64,000 bases of DNA, taken from contig NZ_JAIUFY010000014.1 in NCBI RefSeq assembly GCF_020165855.1, forward strand, positions 519,636-583,635. Direction: 5' to 3'. A model generated the notes under the pieces. That model searched no databases. It saw nothing but the letters and a program-made list of their open reading frames with translations, and had not been told where the DNA came from. The position numbers were made by a program, and so were the translations under genes. This DNA is from Celeribacter litoreus (lineage in GTDB: Bacteria; Pseudomonadota; Alphaproteobacteria; Rhodobacterales; Rhodobacteraceae). Of the stretch, positions 1 to 9,689 are shown in pieces (position 1 is the stretch's first letter; every line of letters begins with the position of its first letter).

Positions 1-50
1 AAACATCGGTTTTATCTGCATACCGAGGTGCATGCGCAGAAGGCAAAAGA

Positions 51-80
51 AAAGGCGCTCTCGCGGGGGAGAACGCCTTT
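51..80 (-). terminator. Intrinsic terminator of guaA
   Basis: Seen: inverted repeat AAAGGCG / CGCCTTT with further TCTC/GAGA pairing, just past the guaA stop. On the minus strand the stem is followed by a T-rich tract (TTTTCTTTT), the layout of a rho-independent terminator. Confidence 0.8.
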
Positions 81-96
81 GCGATTTTGTGGGAGC

Positions 97-1668
97 TTAC
101 TCGAGCTCGATTGTTCCCGGCGGTTTCGAGGTGCAATCGTAGAACACGCGGTTCACACCCTTCACTTCGTTGATGATGCGGGTGGAGGTTTCACCGAGGA
201 ACTCATGCGTGAACGGGTAGTAATCTGCGGTCATGCCATCCACAGAGGTCACAGCCCGCAGGGCGAGAGCGTAGTCGTAGGTCCGGCCATCGCCCATCAC
301 GCCGACAGTGCGCATCGGCAGGATGGCGGCAAACGCCTGCCAGATGTCGTCGTAGAGACCATGCTTGCGGATTTGGTCGATATAGATCGCATCCGCCTTG
401 CGCAGGATTTCGAGCTTGTCACGTGTGATCTCGCCCGGGCAGCGGATCGCGAGACCCGGACCAGGGAAGGGGTGACGCCCGATGAAGGACGCAGGCAGAC
501 CGAGCTCATGGCCCAGCGCACGCACTTCGTCTTTGAACAGCTCGCGCAGCGGCTCCACGAGTTTGAGACCCATCTTTTCAGGCAGGCCACCGACGTTGTG
601 GTGCGATTTGATCGTCACCGAGGGGCCGCCGGAGAAGGACACGGATTCGATCACGTCCGGATAGAGCGTGCCTTGGGCGAGGAATTCGGCGCCTTCGATC
701 TCATTGGCGTATTTCTGGAACACGTCGATGAAGAGTTTGCCGATGGTTTTGCGTTTGACCTCCGGATCGGACACGCCTTCGAGCGCGTCGAGGAACAAAT
801 CCGATTCATCAGCTGCGATGAGGTTCAGGTTGTAGTTGTCACGGAACATGGTGACGACTTGCTCGGCCTCGTTGAGACGCAGCAGGCCGTGGTCCACGAA
901 GACGCAGGTGAGCTGGTCGCCGATGGCCTCATGCAGCAGGATCGCGGTGACAGAGCTGTCGACGCCGCCGGAGAGACCACAAATGACTTTCTTGTCGCCA
1001 ACCTGCTCGCGGATCTTTTCGATCATCTCTTCGCGGTAGGCGCCCATGGTCCAGTCGCCTTTGAAACCCGCGATCTTCACGAAGTTCTCATAGAGCGTCG
1101 CGCCGTTCGGGGTGTGGTGCACCTCGGGGTGGAACTGCACGGCGTAGAAACGACGGTCAATGTCTGCGGTCATGGCGAACGGCGCGCCCGGCGAGGTGCC
1201 GTAGACGTCAAAGCCCGGCGCAATCTCTGCGACGTGATCGCCGTGGGACATCCAGACCTGCTCTTTACCGGTCGGGTCCATGAACCAGCCGTTGAAGAAA
1301 TCGGTGTGCTTGTCTGTCGGCGTCACATAGGCACGGCCGAATTCGGCGGTGGCGTGTTCGCCGGCTTCAACGCGACCACCCAGATCGTGCATCATGACCT
1401 GCTGGCCATAGCAGATGCCAAGGATCGGAACGCCCATCTCGTAGGCCGCTTTCGGCGGACGAGGGCTTCCTTCGCGCATCACGCTGTCGGGGCCGCCGGA
1501 GAAGATGATCGCTTTCGGATCAAAGTCCTTCAGGCTCTCGTCCGTGACGTTCTGATAGGGGTGGATTTCGCAATAGACGTTCAATTCGCGCAAACGACGG
1601 GCGATCAGCTGCGTCACCTGAGAACCGAAGTCGATGATGAGGAGGCGGTCATGAGATGTCTGTGTCAT
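97..1668 (-). CDS. guaA: GMP synthase (glutamine-hydrolysing)
   Basis: Converts XMP, ATP and glutamine to GMP, the last step of guanine nucleotide synthesis in the cytosol. The 523-residue product has the usual full length. The N-terminal class I glutaminase domain carries the nucleophile Cys86 in GICYGQQ and the later FHPEVHH histidine. The ATP-pyrophosphatase domain shows the P-loop SGGVDSS near residue 234, and the C-terminal dimerisation domain ends in PGTIELE. It stands alone, reads leftward, and is followed by an intrinsic terminator. Confidence 0.97.
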   Translation of the reverse strand: MTQTSHDRLLIIDFGSQVTQLIARRLRELNVYCEIHPYQNVTDESLKDFDPKAIIFSGGPDSVMREGSPRPPKAAYEMGVPILGICYGQQVMMHDLGGRVEAGEHATAEFGRAYVTPTDKHTDFFNGWFMDPTGKEQVWMSHGDHVAEIAPGFDVYGTSPGAPFAMTADIDRRFYAVQFHPEVHHTPNGATLYENFVKIAGFKGDWTMGAYREEMIEKIREQVGDKKVICGLSGGVDSSVTAILLHEAIGDQLTCVFVDHGLLRLNEAEQVVTMFRDNYNLNLIAADESDLFLDALEGVSDPEVKRKTIGKLFIDVFQKYANEIEGAEFLAQGTLYPDVIESVSFSGGPSVTIKSHHNVGGLPEKMGLKLVEPLRELFKDEVRALGHELGLPASFIGRHPFPGPGLAIRCPGEITRDKLEILRKADAIYIDQIRKHGLYDDIWQAFAAILPMRTVGVMGDGRTYDYALALRAVTSVDGMTADYYPFTHEFLGETSTRIINEVKGVNRVFYDCTSKPPGTIELE

Positions 1669-1791
1669 GACCTGCCTTTATTGCCACCGCGCGTGTGAGG
1701 CAAGACGGATTTGAACTCCGTCCTGCCTGTTTCCGCGAAAACCTGCGTTTTGATCTGTGTTGCGGCGCTCACTAGGTAGGAAAAGCGTCGC

Positions 1792-2085
1792 TCAGACGCT
1801 CTGGGGCGTAGAGTTGAACAGACGGGCCTCGGACATCAGTGCGATCAGCACCTCGACATGCCGCGCCACGCTATAGGCCGCATCGCCGCTCTGACGGGTT
1901 TCCTCAAGACGGGCTTCTGCATCCAGAAGCGCGGATAGCGCGTGTTTGGGCGAGGGCAGGGTGCTGATGTTCATGAGACGCTTGAGCGTGCGGGTGCGGT
2001 TATAGTCCGTCATCCCGAAGCGCGCCGCGCGAATGAGAAGGCTCGGGCGGCGCAGAGTGGCGAGGGCGGATTGCAGGTCGGTCAT
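1792..2085 (-). CDS. DUF6477 family protein
   Basis: A 97-residue basic, helical protein without signal or membrane segments. The pattern RRPSLLIRAARFGMTDY...TLKRL...EARLEETRQSGDAAYSVARHVEVLIALM matches what I recall as DUF6477, a small family found in Rhodobacterales; its function is unknown. I chose the second methionine (2085) because GGAG lies nine bases upstream; a longer form would start at 2100. It is divergent from the DUF6456 gene at 2385, the usual pairing in this group, which suggests a shared promoter region and a linked role. Confidence 0.75.
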   Translation of the reverse strand: MTDLQSALATLRRPSLLIRAARFGMTDYNRTRTLKRLMNISTLPSPKHALSALLDAEARLEETRQSGDAAYSVARHVEVLIALMSEARLFNSTPQSV

Positions 2086-2384
2086 TGTTCGGGTCTCCAT
2101 GGTGTGTTCGTGGTCCGGCGTTGCTGCCGTGATCTGAAGAAATCATTGCACAACCTTTGCGTGTGTTGCGTTGTGCGCGATGCCTCCGAACGCTTCGAAA
2201 TCCCTCTGTTTAGGATTGGTGTGAGATGGTTGGAGTGTCGAAAATGGTTAACGAATGGGTAACCAATACAACTCTAGGTTGTGTTAATAATTTGGCCAGA
2301 ATCGCTTTCTCCGGACTGTGAGAGTGCGCGCCGGTCAGGAACACAAAGACTCGAAAACAGATGAAAGAAATGATCGGGGGAACC
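2086..2384. promoter_or_regulatory. Divergent promoter region DUF6477/DUF6456
   Basis: About 300 bases separate the two divergent genes. The part at 2225-2290 is clearly more A/T-rich than its surroundings and contains repeated GGTTAAC / GGGTAACC-like stretches. No convincing ORF on either strand. It probably holds both promoters; I could not assign -35/-10 boxes with confidence. Confidence 0.4.
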
Positions 2385-3521
2385 ATGTTGGACGCAGAGC
2401 AAAACCCAGTCACACAGGTTGTAGGATGTGGATCGGGCTTGCCCGACTGGGTGCCGCAAGAGGCCAGACATTACATCGAACACACAGAGCGCGGTGACAC
2501 CATTCGTGCGCTTGCCCGTCGTGGCGGCTGTGCGCCATCTACCGTCATGCGTCAGGTCCGCAAGATCGAGCAAAAGCGTGACGATCCCCTGGTTGACGAG
2601 GCCCTCAATTCCCTCCGTCGTGTTGTTCCGCCCGTTTCCGGCAAGACCCCCCTCCAATCCAAGGAAATGTCCCCAATGTCAGAGCTTTCCCCCTTTCAGA
2701 CAGTCGAAGACACACCTCCGGACGATGCCACCATCGAACGTGAAGCGCGCCGTGTGTTGCGACGGCTCTCGGAACCGGGTGCCTGTCTCGCCGTTGCGCA
2801 GAATATGGATAAGGCTGTCGTCGTGCGTGATCTGCCCGATGGTCGCACGACCCGCACGGCCGTTCTTGATCGTCCGATCGCACAGGCGCTCGCGCTCAAA
2901 GACTGGATCGTCGCGGGCAAGGGCGGAAAAATCACGCGCTACACGATTACGTCCGCGGGCCGCGCAGCCCTGCGTCAGTTCACCGCCGCCGATGAAATGG
3001 CGCGAGCTGGTTTCTCTGATGTGGCGTCCACCTTCGAGGAGGCGCCGGCGTGGGTGGGCCGCGACGAGGATGACGAGGCTACGAAGGGGCGCATTCGCTA
3101 TCAGGCTGTCGAGAGCCCTGTGATGGTGCTCGCCCGCCGTCGCGACAAATCGGGTGAGGCCTTTCTCACCGCAGAGCTTGTCTCTGCCGCAGAGCGTTTG
3201 CGTGAAGATTTCGAACTGGCCCAGATCGGCGGCGCGCAGGATTGGGAAGCCTGTCTCATCGGAGGCAGGGCGCAGACAGCCGAGGCGCAGGTCGGCTACG
3301 GTCCCGAGGCCGCGAAAACACGTGTCGCGGCGGCTCTGGCGGATCTCGGGCCGGGGCTTGGCGATGTGGCGCTGCGGTGCTGTTGCTACCTTGAAGGCAT
3401 GGAGCAGGCAGAACAGCGGATGGGATGGAGTGCGCGGTCAGGCAAGATCGTCCTGCGCATCGCGCTTCAGCGTCTCAAGCGTCACTACGACTGTGCGGGG
3501 TATAACAATCTGATCGGCTGA
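2385..3521 (+). CDS. DUF6456 helix-turn-helix protein, possible GafA-like regulator
   Basis: About 378 residues. The N-terminal part (residues ~20-75) has a helix-turn-helix pattern (GDTIRALARRGGCAPSTVMRQVRKIE). A linker follows, then a C-terminal DUF6456-like domain (~residues 230-375, ending in a RIALQRLKRHY motif reminiscent of sigma-factor-type helices). From memory, proteins of this build include GafA, the direct activator of the gene transfer agent in Rhodobacter; that assignment is inference. The ATG at 2385 is preferred because GGGGG lies seven bases before it; another in-frame ATG is at 2361. Divergent from the DUF6477 gene. Confidence 0.7.
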   Translation: MLDAEQNPVTQVVGCGSGLPDWVPQEARHYIEHTERGDTIRALARRGGCAPSTVMRQVRKIEQKRDDPLVDEALNSLRRVVPPVSGKTPLQSKEMSPMSELSPFQTVEDTPPDDATIEREARRVLRRLSEPGACLAVAQNMDKAVVVRDLPDGRTTRTAVLDRPIAQALALKDWIVAGKGGKITRYTITSAGRAALRQFTAADEMARAGFSDVASTFEEAPAWVGRDEDDEATKGRIRYQAVESPVMVLARRRDKSGEAFLTAELVSAAERLREDFELAQIGGAQDWEACLIGGRAQTAEAQVGYGPEAAKTRVAAALADLGPGLGDVALRCCCYLEGMEQAEQRMGWSARSGKIVLRIALQRLKRHYDCAGYNNLIG

Positions 3522-3599
3522 ACGGACAAGAGCGGCATCAATATAATTTGTAAGGAGTGGTGGAAGGTATTAGAAAAACTGATCAAGTGAGGGCTTCCA

Positions 3600-4532
3600 A
3601 TGCTGACGTTGAAACAACTGCGATACTTTGTGGCCTTGGCCGAAACGGGCTCGTTCTCCGCGGCGGCAGATCGTGTGCATGTGACCCAGCCCGCGCTGTC
3701 TCAGCAGATCAAGGATATGGAAGCGCGGCTTGGCACCGAACTCGTGGAACGTCTGCCGCGTGACATTCGCCTGACTCGGGCGGGGCAGGTTGTGCTCGAC
3801 CGCGCGCGGGAAATCCTCGCGCTCACGCGCAATCTTGAGGCGGAAATCCGTCTGTCCAAGGGGCTGACGGGGCGCTTGACCCTCGGTGTGATCCCCACAA
3901 TTGCGCCCTATCTCCTTCCGCGCGCGCTCACGCGGATCAAGGCGGCGGCGCTCGATCTTGATCTGCGGGTGCGTGAGGCGCAGACAGCGGAGCTGATTTC
4001 CGACGTGGCGCGCGGGCGATTGGATGCGGCCATTATCGCCTTGCCCTATGAAACCGGCGGGTTGATGACGGAGCCGCTCTTTACGGACCGTTTTCTCCTC
4101 GCTGGATCACAGTCACGTATTGCGACGCTCAACGAAAACTCCGCCCCGCCGCGCCCGACGGACCTGTCGCCGGATGGCCTTCTGCTCCTTGATGAGGGGC
4201 ATTGCCTCGCAGATCAGGCGTTGGAAGTGTGCGGTCTCAAACGAACGCGGCAGACAGTCGATTTGGGCGCGTCCTCGCTCTCCACGCTCTGCGGGTTGGT
4301 AGCGCAAGGGTTCGGGCTCACCTTCGTCCCTGAAATCGCGCTCTGTTCCGAGATGGCATCAAGCCCCGAGATGGCGATCATGCGCTTTCCCGATCCGGAG
4401 CCGGAGCGCGTGATTGCCCTCGTGCGTCGTCGGTCTACCGAAGAGAAAACGTGGTTCACGGATCTCGCCGCGCTTTTGGCCGAGGCGGGGCGCGAGTTGC
4501 TCTGTGAGGCGCAGACGCGCGGCGCGGCCTGA
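3600..4532 (+). CDS. oxyR: Hydrogen-peroxide sensing LysR regulator OxyR
   Basis: 310-residue LysR-type activator with an N-terminal winged helix-turn-helix (residues 1-60) and a periplasmic-binding-like effector domain. The diagnostic redox pair is present: Cys202 and Cys211 in GHCLADQALEVC, with the same nine-residue spacing as Cys199/Cys208 of E. coli OxyR, whose disulfide switches the protein on. It converges on a peroxiredoxin gene, which is a likely target. A GAGGG ribosome site precedes the ATG. Confidence 0.93.
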   Translation: MLTLKQLRYFVALAETGSFSAAADRVHVTQPALSQQIKDMEARLGTELVERLPRDIRLTRAGQVVLDRAREILALTRNLEAEIRLSKGLTGRLTLGVIPTIAPYLLPRALTRIKAAALDLDLRVREAQTAELISDVARGRLDAAIIALPYETGGLMTEPLFTDRFLLAGSQSRIATLNENSAPPRPTDLSPDGLLLLDEGHCLADQALEVCGLKRTRQTVDLGASSLSTLCGLVAQGFGLTFVPEIALCSEMASSPEMAIMRFPDPEPERVIALVRRRSTEEKTWFTDLAALLAEAGRELLCEAQTRGAA

Positions 4533-4630
4533 GCGCCCCATCTCCCGCATTCCGCTATGCGTCCCGCGAATTGCCGGTATGCGACGGTATTCCGTAGGCG
4601 GCTTTCGGCGCCAAAATGCTGCAAATGCAA

Positions 4631-4660
4631 AAAGGCCCGCAGGTTTCCCCACGGGCCTCT
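4631..4660 (-). terminator. Terminator between peroxiredoxin and oxyR
   Basis: Seen: AGGCCCG (4633-4639) pairs with CGGGCCT (4652-4658). On the minus strand the hairpin is followed by TTTTT, so it should end the peroxiredoxin transcript; it lies in the convergent gap and may also slow oxyR read-through. Confidence 0.75.
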
Positions 4661-4684
4661 GAGATCAATTCGATCTAAAGGGTC

Positions 4685-5233
4685 TTATGCGACAGCTTCT
4701 GCTTCTTCGCCTTTGAGCCACTTCATCACGTTCTCCGGGGAAGACACGCCATACGGATCTTCGCCGTGGTTGTCGGAGAGGCCCGGCTCTTCGAACCATG
4801 CTTCGATCACGCCGTCGTTGACGACAGCGGCGTAGCGCCAGGAACGCAGGCCAAAGCCGAGGTTGTCTTTGCGCACGAGCATACCCATGCGGCGGGTGAA
4901 CTCACCGGAGCCGTCCGGAATGACGCCAACGTTCTTAAGTTGTTGGTTCTGCGCCCATTTGTTCATGACGAAGCTGTCGTTCACGGACATGCAGTAGATT
5001 GCGTCGATGCCTTCAGCTTTGAAGTCGTCGAAGCCGTTTTCGAAACCCGGCAGCTGGTAGGTGGAGCAGGTCGGGGTGAATGCGCCCGGCAGGGAGAAGA
5101 GCACAACGCGCTTACCAGCAAAGTAGTCAGCGGTGGTTTTGTCTTCCCATTTGAACGGGTTGTCGCCGCCGATGCTGTCGTCGCGGACGCGGGTGTGGAA
5201 AGTCACTTCAGGCAGTTTGTAACCGGCTTTCAT
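4685..5233 (-). CDS. Peroxiredoxin, Prx5 (AhpC/TSA-redoxin) type
   Basis: Thiol peroxidase that reduces H2O2 and organic hydroperoxides in the cytosol. The 182 residues contain the peroxidatic motif PGAFTPTC with Cys56 and the downstream conserved Arg in RSWRYAAVV. It is about 20 residues longer than typical bacterial Prx5, from an N-terminal insertion (residues ~15-35) and an alanine/glutamate-rich tail. No glutaredoxin domain is fused to it, so an external glutathione/glutaredoxin or thioredoxin reductant is expected. Its convergence on oxyR fits peroxide-inducible control. Confidence 0.92.
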   Translation of the reverse strand: MKAGYKLPEVTFHTRVRDDSIGGDNPFKWEDKTTADYFAGKRVVLFSLPGAFTPTCSTYQLPGFENGFDDFKAEGIDAIYCMSVNDSFVMNKWAQNQQLKNVGVIPDGSGEFTRRMGMLVRKDNLGFGLRSWRYAAVVNDGVIEAWFEEPGLSDNHGEDPYGVSSPENVMKWLKGEEAEAVA

Positions 5234-5427
5234 GTTTCAATTCTCCTTTGCACGCACCGCAAACCCGCGGGCGCTTCATCATTTCGCGATATGTTTAGAG
5301 CGATTCTAAAGTTGGCTTCAATGCGGCGCAGCAATTCTTTCTGCACATGCCCTGTGGTGCGGTTTTCCCGAGACATTTGAAGGCAGATTGCCTATATGCT
5401 GATCCAAACGGAAAAGAAGGCCCCGCT

Positions 5428-6378
5428 ATGCGTGATCTCAAGATCCCCGACCAGCGCCACCCTGAAAAGGCGCACCGCCCTGATAACGCCCAGCCGAAAA
5501 AGCCGGATTGGATTCGGGTGAAAGCCCCGACCTCCAAAGGCTATATGGACACTCACAAGATCATGCGCGAGCACAAGCTCGTCACCGTGTGCGAAGAAGC
5601 CGGCTGTCCGAACGCGGGCGAATGCTGGTCGCAGGGCCACGCCACCATGATGATCATGGGCGAGATTTGCACCCGTGGCTGCACCTTCTGTAACGTCGCC
5701 ACCGGTCGTCCGGACGAATTGGATGTGTTCGAACCGGGGCGTGTTGCCGATGCGGTTCAGAAACTCGGCCTCAAGCACGTTGTGATCACCTCTGTGGACC
5801 GTGATGACCTTGAAGACGGCGGGGCAGAGCACTTTGCGATGACCATCCGCGCCGTGCGCAAGCGCTCGCCTGAGACCACCATCGAAATTCTGACGCCGGA
5901 TTTCCTGAAGTGTGACCCGAGCGCGCTCGAAACCGTCGTTGAGGCGAAGCCGGATGTGTTCAACCACAACTTGGAGACCGTGCCGGGTCTCTATCAGGAG
6001 GTCCGTCCGGGCGCCCGCTACTTCCACTCCCTGCGTCTGTTGCAGCGAGTGAAGGAACTTGACCCGACGATGTTCACCAAATCCGGCATCATGGTCGGTC
6101 TCGGTGAAAAGCGTCCGGAAGTGTTGCAGGTCATGGACGACATGCGCGCCGCAGACATCGACTTTATGACCATCGGTCAGTATCTCCAGCCGACGCCGAA
6201 ACACCACCGCGTCGCCGAATTCGTCACGCCGGATGAGTTCAAGAGCTATGAGAAAGCCGCGATCAACAAGGGCTTCCTGATGGTTTCCGCGACGCCGCTG
6301 ACGCGCTCGTCTTACCACGCCGGTGACGACTTTGCCCGTCTGCGTGCAAACCGTCTCGCCAAGCTGGGTCGCGCCTAA
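5428..6378 (+). CDS. lipA: Lipoyl synthase
   Basis: Radical-SAM enzyme that inserts two sulfurs into octanoyl groups on E2 and GcvH proteins. Both iron-sulfur motifs are seen: the auxiliary cluster C-x4-C-x5-C (Cys55, Cys60, Cys66) and the radical-[11 protein letters not shown] (Cys81, Cys85, Cys88). The 316-residue length assumes the ATG at 5428; an upstream in-frame start (5347) adds 27 residues unlike the family. No lipB lies nearby. The next gene starts at the base after the stop codon, suggesting translational coupling. Confidence 0.96.
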   Translation: MRDLKIPDQRHPEKAHRPDNAQPKKPDWIRVKAPTSKGYMDTHKIMREHKLVTVCEEAGCPNAGECWSQGHATMMIMGEICTRGCTFCNVATGRPDELDVFEPGRVADAVQKLGLKHVVITSVDRDDLEDGGAEHFAMTIRAVRKRSPETTIEILTPDFLKCDPSALETVVEAKPDVFNHNLETVPGLYQEVRPGARYFHSLRLLQRVKELDPTMFTKSGIMVGLGEKRPEVLQVMDDMRAADIDFMTIGQYLQPTPKHHRVAEFVTPDEFKSYEKAAINKGFLMVSATPLTRSSYHAGDDFARLRANRLAKLGRA

Positions 6379-7494
6379 GTGTCATCTGCAACGTTTGAAA
6401 TCTTTCTCGGGACCCAACCGGGTCTCGAAGATGTCCTTTTGGCCGAGGCCATTGAGGCGGGCTTTCCTGCGCCTGTGGCCGTTGGCGGTGGCGTAACCTT
6501 TGAGGGCACGTGGACCGATGTCATGCGCGCTAACGTGGTGCTTCGGGGCGCGGCCCGCGTGCTCGCACGGATCGGGACGTTTCGGGCCTTCCATCTTGCC
6601 CAGCTCGACAAACGCAGCCGCAAGTTCCCGTGGGGCGACACGCTTCGCGCCGATGTGCCGGTGCGGGTCGAAGTTGTGACCGGCAAGCGGAACAAGATTT
6701 ACCACGCAGGGGCAGCGCAGGAACGGATCGAACGCGCGATCACCGAAGAACTCGGATGCCCCATCGCGGAAGATGCGCCCATCGTCATCAAGGTCCGGAT
6801 CGAGGACGACAATGTCATCCTCTCCGTCGATACCTCCGGCGAGGCGCTGCACAAGCGCGGGTTCAAGCAAGGCGTGGGCAAAGCTCCGATGCGCGAAACC
6901 ATGGCAGCGTCGCTTTTGCGGGCTTGTGGCTATGCGGGGACGGAACCTGTGCTCGACCCGATGTGTGGCTCCGGCACCTTCCCGATTGAAGCGGCGGAAT
7001 TGGCGAAGGGGTTTTATCCCGGCCGTGGCCGTAGCTTTGCCTTCGAGCACCTCGCGGGCTTTGATGCGGCGGCATTGGACGCACTGCGCAAGGAGTGCAG
7101 GCCCATCGAGACTGATCTGCGGTTCTATGGCTCTGACCGGAACGTCAATGTGATCGGCATGGCGACCGATAACGCGGCGCGGGCAGGGGTTGGCGACATT
7201 TGTGAGTTCAAACCCGTGCCTGTCTCCGCCATCGAACGGCCCGAGGGGCCGGCAGGTCTCGTCATCGTCAATCCGCCCTATGGCTCGCGTGTCGGCAAGA
7301 AGAAAGACCTCTTTGCGCTTTACGGTGCGTTTGGCGATGTGATGCGGGAGAAGTTCTCCGGTTGGCGCGTCGGCATGGTGACGTCAGACACCACGCTCGC
7401 GCAGGCGACGAAGTTGCCGTGGAAACCCACGGGCGCCCCAATTGCCCACGGTGGTCTCAAAGTGCGCCTGTTCCAGACCGATCCGCTCGGCTAA
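6379..7494 (+). CDS. THUMP-domain class I SAM-dependent RNA methyltransferase
   Basis: 371 residues. N-terminal THUMP RNA-binding region (~45-155), then an UPF0020/RlmL-N-type Rossmann methyltransferase with LDPMCGSGTFPIEAA (SAM-binding loop, ~residue 190) and the catalytic NPPYG motif (~residue 298) of guanine-N2 methyltransferases. This architecture matches 23S rRNA m2G methyltransferases of the RlmL N-terminal half; the exact target is not fixed by sequence. The start is GTG at 6379, directly abutting the lipA stop. Confidence 0.85.
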   Translation: MSSATFEIFLGTQPGLEDVLLAEAIEAGFPAPVAVGGGVTFEGTWTDVMRANVVLRGAARVLARIGTFRAFHLAQLDKRSRKFPWGDTLRADVPVRVEVVTGKRNKIYHAGAAQERIERAITEELGCPIAEDAPIVIKVRIEDDNVILSVDTSGEALHKRGFKQGVGKAPMRETMAASLLRACGYAGTEPVLDPMCGSGTFPIEAAELAKGFYPGRGRSFAFEHLAGFDAAALDALRKECRPIETDLRFYGSDRNVNVIGMATDNAARAGVGDICEFKPVPVSAIERPEGPAGLVIVNPPYGSRVGKKKDLFALYGAFGDVMREKFSGWRVGMVTSDTTLAQATKLPWKPTGAPIAHGGLKVRLFQTDPLG

Positions 7495-7610
7495 CGGGTA
7501 AACCGCCCCCACAAAACAAAATCTTCTTTTGCAATGTGTGATCTCGCGCAAAGTTTTCGTGATCTCCCCGTGCTAATTTACAGCAGGGTCAAACGGGGAG
7601 GTTTGAAACG

Positions 7611-8489
7611 ATGCACAAGCCGAATTGGGACGATTTTCGTTACGTGCTCGCCGTGGCACGGTCTGGGTCTGTGTCAGGCGCGGCAAGGGAGTTGGGCGTT
7701 AATCATGCGACGGTTTTGAGGCGCGTGTCTGCGATTGAGGAGTATCTCGGAGTCGAGCTATTCCAGAAATCGGTGCGCGGCTATGAGATTGCGCCTGAAA
7801 AAATCCGGCTCATCGAAGCGGCGCGGGAGGTTGAGGCCGCTGTGAGTGCCGTTGAGCGGCTCGCGCAGGCGGGGGAGGCCCCTTTGTCCGGCGTGATCCG
7901 TGTCACATCCACCGACGCCATGTGTCAAATGCTCCTGCCGCGTGTCCTGTCCCGAATTGCCGCGCATGAGGATGAGTTGTCGTTCGAACTTCTTTGCGCC
8001 AACAGTCATTCTGATATGGCGCGGCTGCATGCGGATGTGACCGTGCGACCGACCTTCAAGCTTTCCGAGGAATTGCAGGGCGAAATCGTCGCGCAGATGG
8101 GGTTCGGATTCTATGCGCGGACAGAGACCATTCCGGAGGATTTGTGGATCGGGATGGTCGGGGCTGTCGGACGATCGCACGCGGCCACCAAGCTCCGTGA
8201 AGAACTCAAAAAGCGGAACTGTCGGTGCAAAGCCGTCGGTGATAGCTACCTGACGCTGAAAGCGCTTGCCGAAGAGGGGATGGGGCGTGTGCTCTTGCCC
8301 GCCTACATCGGCGACAGCTCTCCCTACCTCGTGCGGGTGAAGAGTTTGATCGAGATCGCGCCTCTGCCGATTTACGTGGCCTCTCACGTCGATCTCGCCG
8401 ACTCGCCGCGTCTTCGACAGGCACGCCAGCGGATCGCAGCGGGGTTCGAGGCGGAAGAGTCGCGTCTCTCCGGTCTGGTTTCTGCCTGA
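7611..8489 (+). CDS. LysR family transcriptional regulator
   Basis: 292 residues. The N-terminal winged helix (WDDFRYVLAVARSGSVSGAARELGVNHATVLRRVSAIE) is of the variant LysR type seen in alphaproteobacteria; the effector domain is short. A good GGGAGG ribosome site precedes the ATG. The upstream gap of 116 bases contains its likely promoter. No divergent partner gene is present, so the target cannot be inferred. Confidence 0.85.
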   Translation: MHKPNWDDFRYVLAVARSGSVSGAARELGVNHATVLRRVSAIEEYLGVELFQKSVRGYEIAPEKIRLIEAAREVEAAVSAVERLAQAGEAPLSGVIRVTSTDAMCQMLLPRVLSRIAAHEDELSFELLCANSHSDMARLHADVTVRPTFKLSEELQGEIVAQMGFGFYARTETIPEDLWIGMVGAVGRSHAATKLREELKKRNCRCKAVGDSYLTLKALAEEGMGRVLLPAYIGDSSPYLVRVKSLIEIAPLPIYVASHVDLADSPRLRQARQRIAAGFEAEESRLSGLVSA

Positions 8490-8520
8490 CGGAAAAGGGG
8501 GGCAAATCTGGATGGTGTAA

Positions 8521-8549
8521 GGCGCTCGGCTGGCATTCGGCCGGGCGCC
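8521..8549. terminator. Hairpin between convergent LysR and hpt genes
   Basis: Seen: ten-base stem GGCGCTCGGC (8521-8530) with GCCGGGCGCC (8540-8549), one G-T pair, nine-base loop. There is no clear T-run on either side, so it may be a weak or factor-dependent bidirectional terminator. Confidence 0.5.
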
Positions 8550-8555
8550 ACCGTT

Positions 8556-9101
8556 TCACTCCTCGTCTTCGAAAACGACCGAGCCGATGTAGGGCAGATT
8601 GCGGTTGGCCTGCGCGAAATCGATGCCGTAGCCGACCACAAACGCATCCGGAATTTCGAACCCCGTCCAAGTCGCCTTGAGATCGACTTCGCGACGCGAA
8701 GGTTTGTCCAGAAGGGCGATGGTTTCGAGCTTGCGCGGTTTGCGCGAGTTCAAAAGCGACAGAACCGCCTTCAGCGTATAGCCCGTATCGACGATATCCT
8801 CGACGACGAGCACATCGCGACCTTCAATTGCGCCGCGCAAGTCTTTGAGAATTTTCACTTCCCGAGAGCTCTCTGTGCCTGATCCGTAAGAGGAGGTCTC
8901 AAGGAAATCGACCTCCACATTCATATCCAGTTCGCGCACGAGGTCCGCGATAAAGACGAAAGAGCCGCGCAACAGGCCGATGACGAAGAGTTTATCGGTG
9001 TCTTTGTAGGTTTTGCGGATCTCTAACGCGAGGTCCTCGATCCGTGCTGCGATGGCTTTCGCAGAGATCATCTGGTCGATGTGATAGGGACGCTGCGTCA
9101 T
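8556..9101 (-). CDS. hpt: Hypoxanthine phosphoribosyltransferase
   Basis: Purine salvage enzyme making IMP (and GMP) from hypoxanthine/guanine and PRPP. The 181-residue form starting at MTQRPYHID (9101) has normal family length; the open frame runs upstream to 9638 only because of overlap with the opposite gene. The PRPP-binding signature [11 protein letters not shown] (Glu101-Asp102) and the LLRGSFVF flexible-loop region are intact. Confidence 0.94.
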   Translation of the reverse strand: MTQRPYHIDQMISAKAIAARIEDLALEIRKTYKDTDKLFVIGLLRGSFVFIADLVRELDMNVEVDFLETSSYGSGTESSREVKILKDLRGAIEGRDVLVVEDIVDTGYTLKAVLSLLNSRKPRKLETIALLDKPSRREVDLKATWTGFEIPDAFVVGYGIDFAQANRNLPYIGSVVFEDEE

Positions 9102-9167
9102 GGTTACCCCTTGCAATTTTCGTCTTAGCCCTAGACATAACAGGGCGAACAGAAAAATACAGTGACC

Positions 9168-9614
9168 ATGCCGACGCACCAGGAAAGAAAGCACCTCCCT
9201 TACTCCGCCGACCAGATGTATGCGCTGGTGGCCGATGTTGAGAGCTACCCGAAATTCCTTCCGTGGAATGCCGCTGCCCGTATTCGCAGCCGGCAGGACA
9301 TGGGTGATCATGAACTTATGCTCGCCGATCTCGTGATCTCGTTCAAAGTCTTCCGCGAGAAATTCGGATCGCGCGTCGTGCTCTGGCCGGAGCAGCGCAA
9401 GATCGACACCGAATATCTCGATGGCCCATTCCGCTACATGAAAAGCTGGTGGAAATTCGAGGAGGCCGAGGACGGCGGCTGTGAGGTCGAGTTCTTCGTT
9501 GATTTCGAGTTCAAGAACGCGATTTTGCAGGGTGTGATCGGGATGGTGTTCAATGATGCCATGCAGCGCATCGTGCGCGCCTTCGAACGCCGCGCAGCGG
9601 AGCTTTACGGCTGA
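9168..9614 (+). CDS. COQ10/RatA-like START-domain protein
   Basis: 148 residues from ATG 9168; a GTG two codons earlier is possible. One polyketide-cyclase/START helix-grip domain begins with [24 protein letters not shown], the hallmark of the COQ10/RatA family. In alphaproteobacteria and mitochondria the COQ10 type binds ubiquinone and supports respiration; in E. coli RatA was described as inhibiting ribosome association. I favour the coenzyme-Q role here, but sequence alone does not settle it. Divergent from hpt. Confidence 0.8.
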   Translation: MPTHQERKHLPYSADQMYALVADVESYPKFLPWNAAARIRSRQDMGDHELMLADLVISFKVFREKFGSRVVLWPEQRKIDTEYLDGPFRYMKSWWKFEEAEDGGCEVEFFVDFEFKNAILQGVIGMVFNDAMQRIVRAFERRAAELYG

Positions 9615-9641
9615 GACGTGCCTAAGAAGCCCATGCAATGA

Positions 9642-9667
9642 AAAAGGCGGCTCTTGAGCCGCCTTTT
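9642..9667. terminator. Bidirectional intrinsic terminator
   Basis: Seen: AAAAGGCGGCTC pairs perfectly with GAGCCGCCTTTT around a two-base centre, in the convergent gap between the START-domain gene and amt. A/T tracts flank both sides, so it can act in both directions. Confidence 0.85.
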
Positions 9668-9689
9668 GTCTTTGATCAGTTAGCAGAGA

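Noticed and set aside
28..1698. Long plus-strand frame (556 codons) opposite guaA
   Set aside because: It mirrors guaA on the other strand and has no family pattern; long antisense frames are common in GC-rich genes.
8556..9638. 360-codon version of hpt
   Set aside because: The upstream part is antisense to the START-domain gene; the family start at 9101 gives the normal length.
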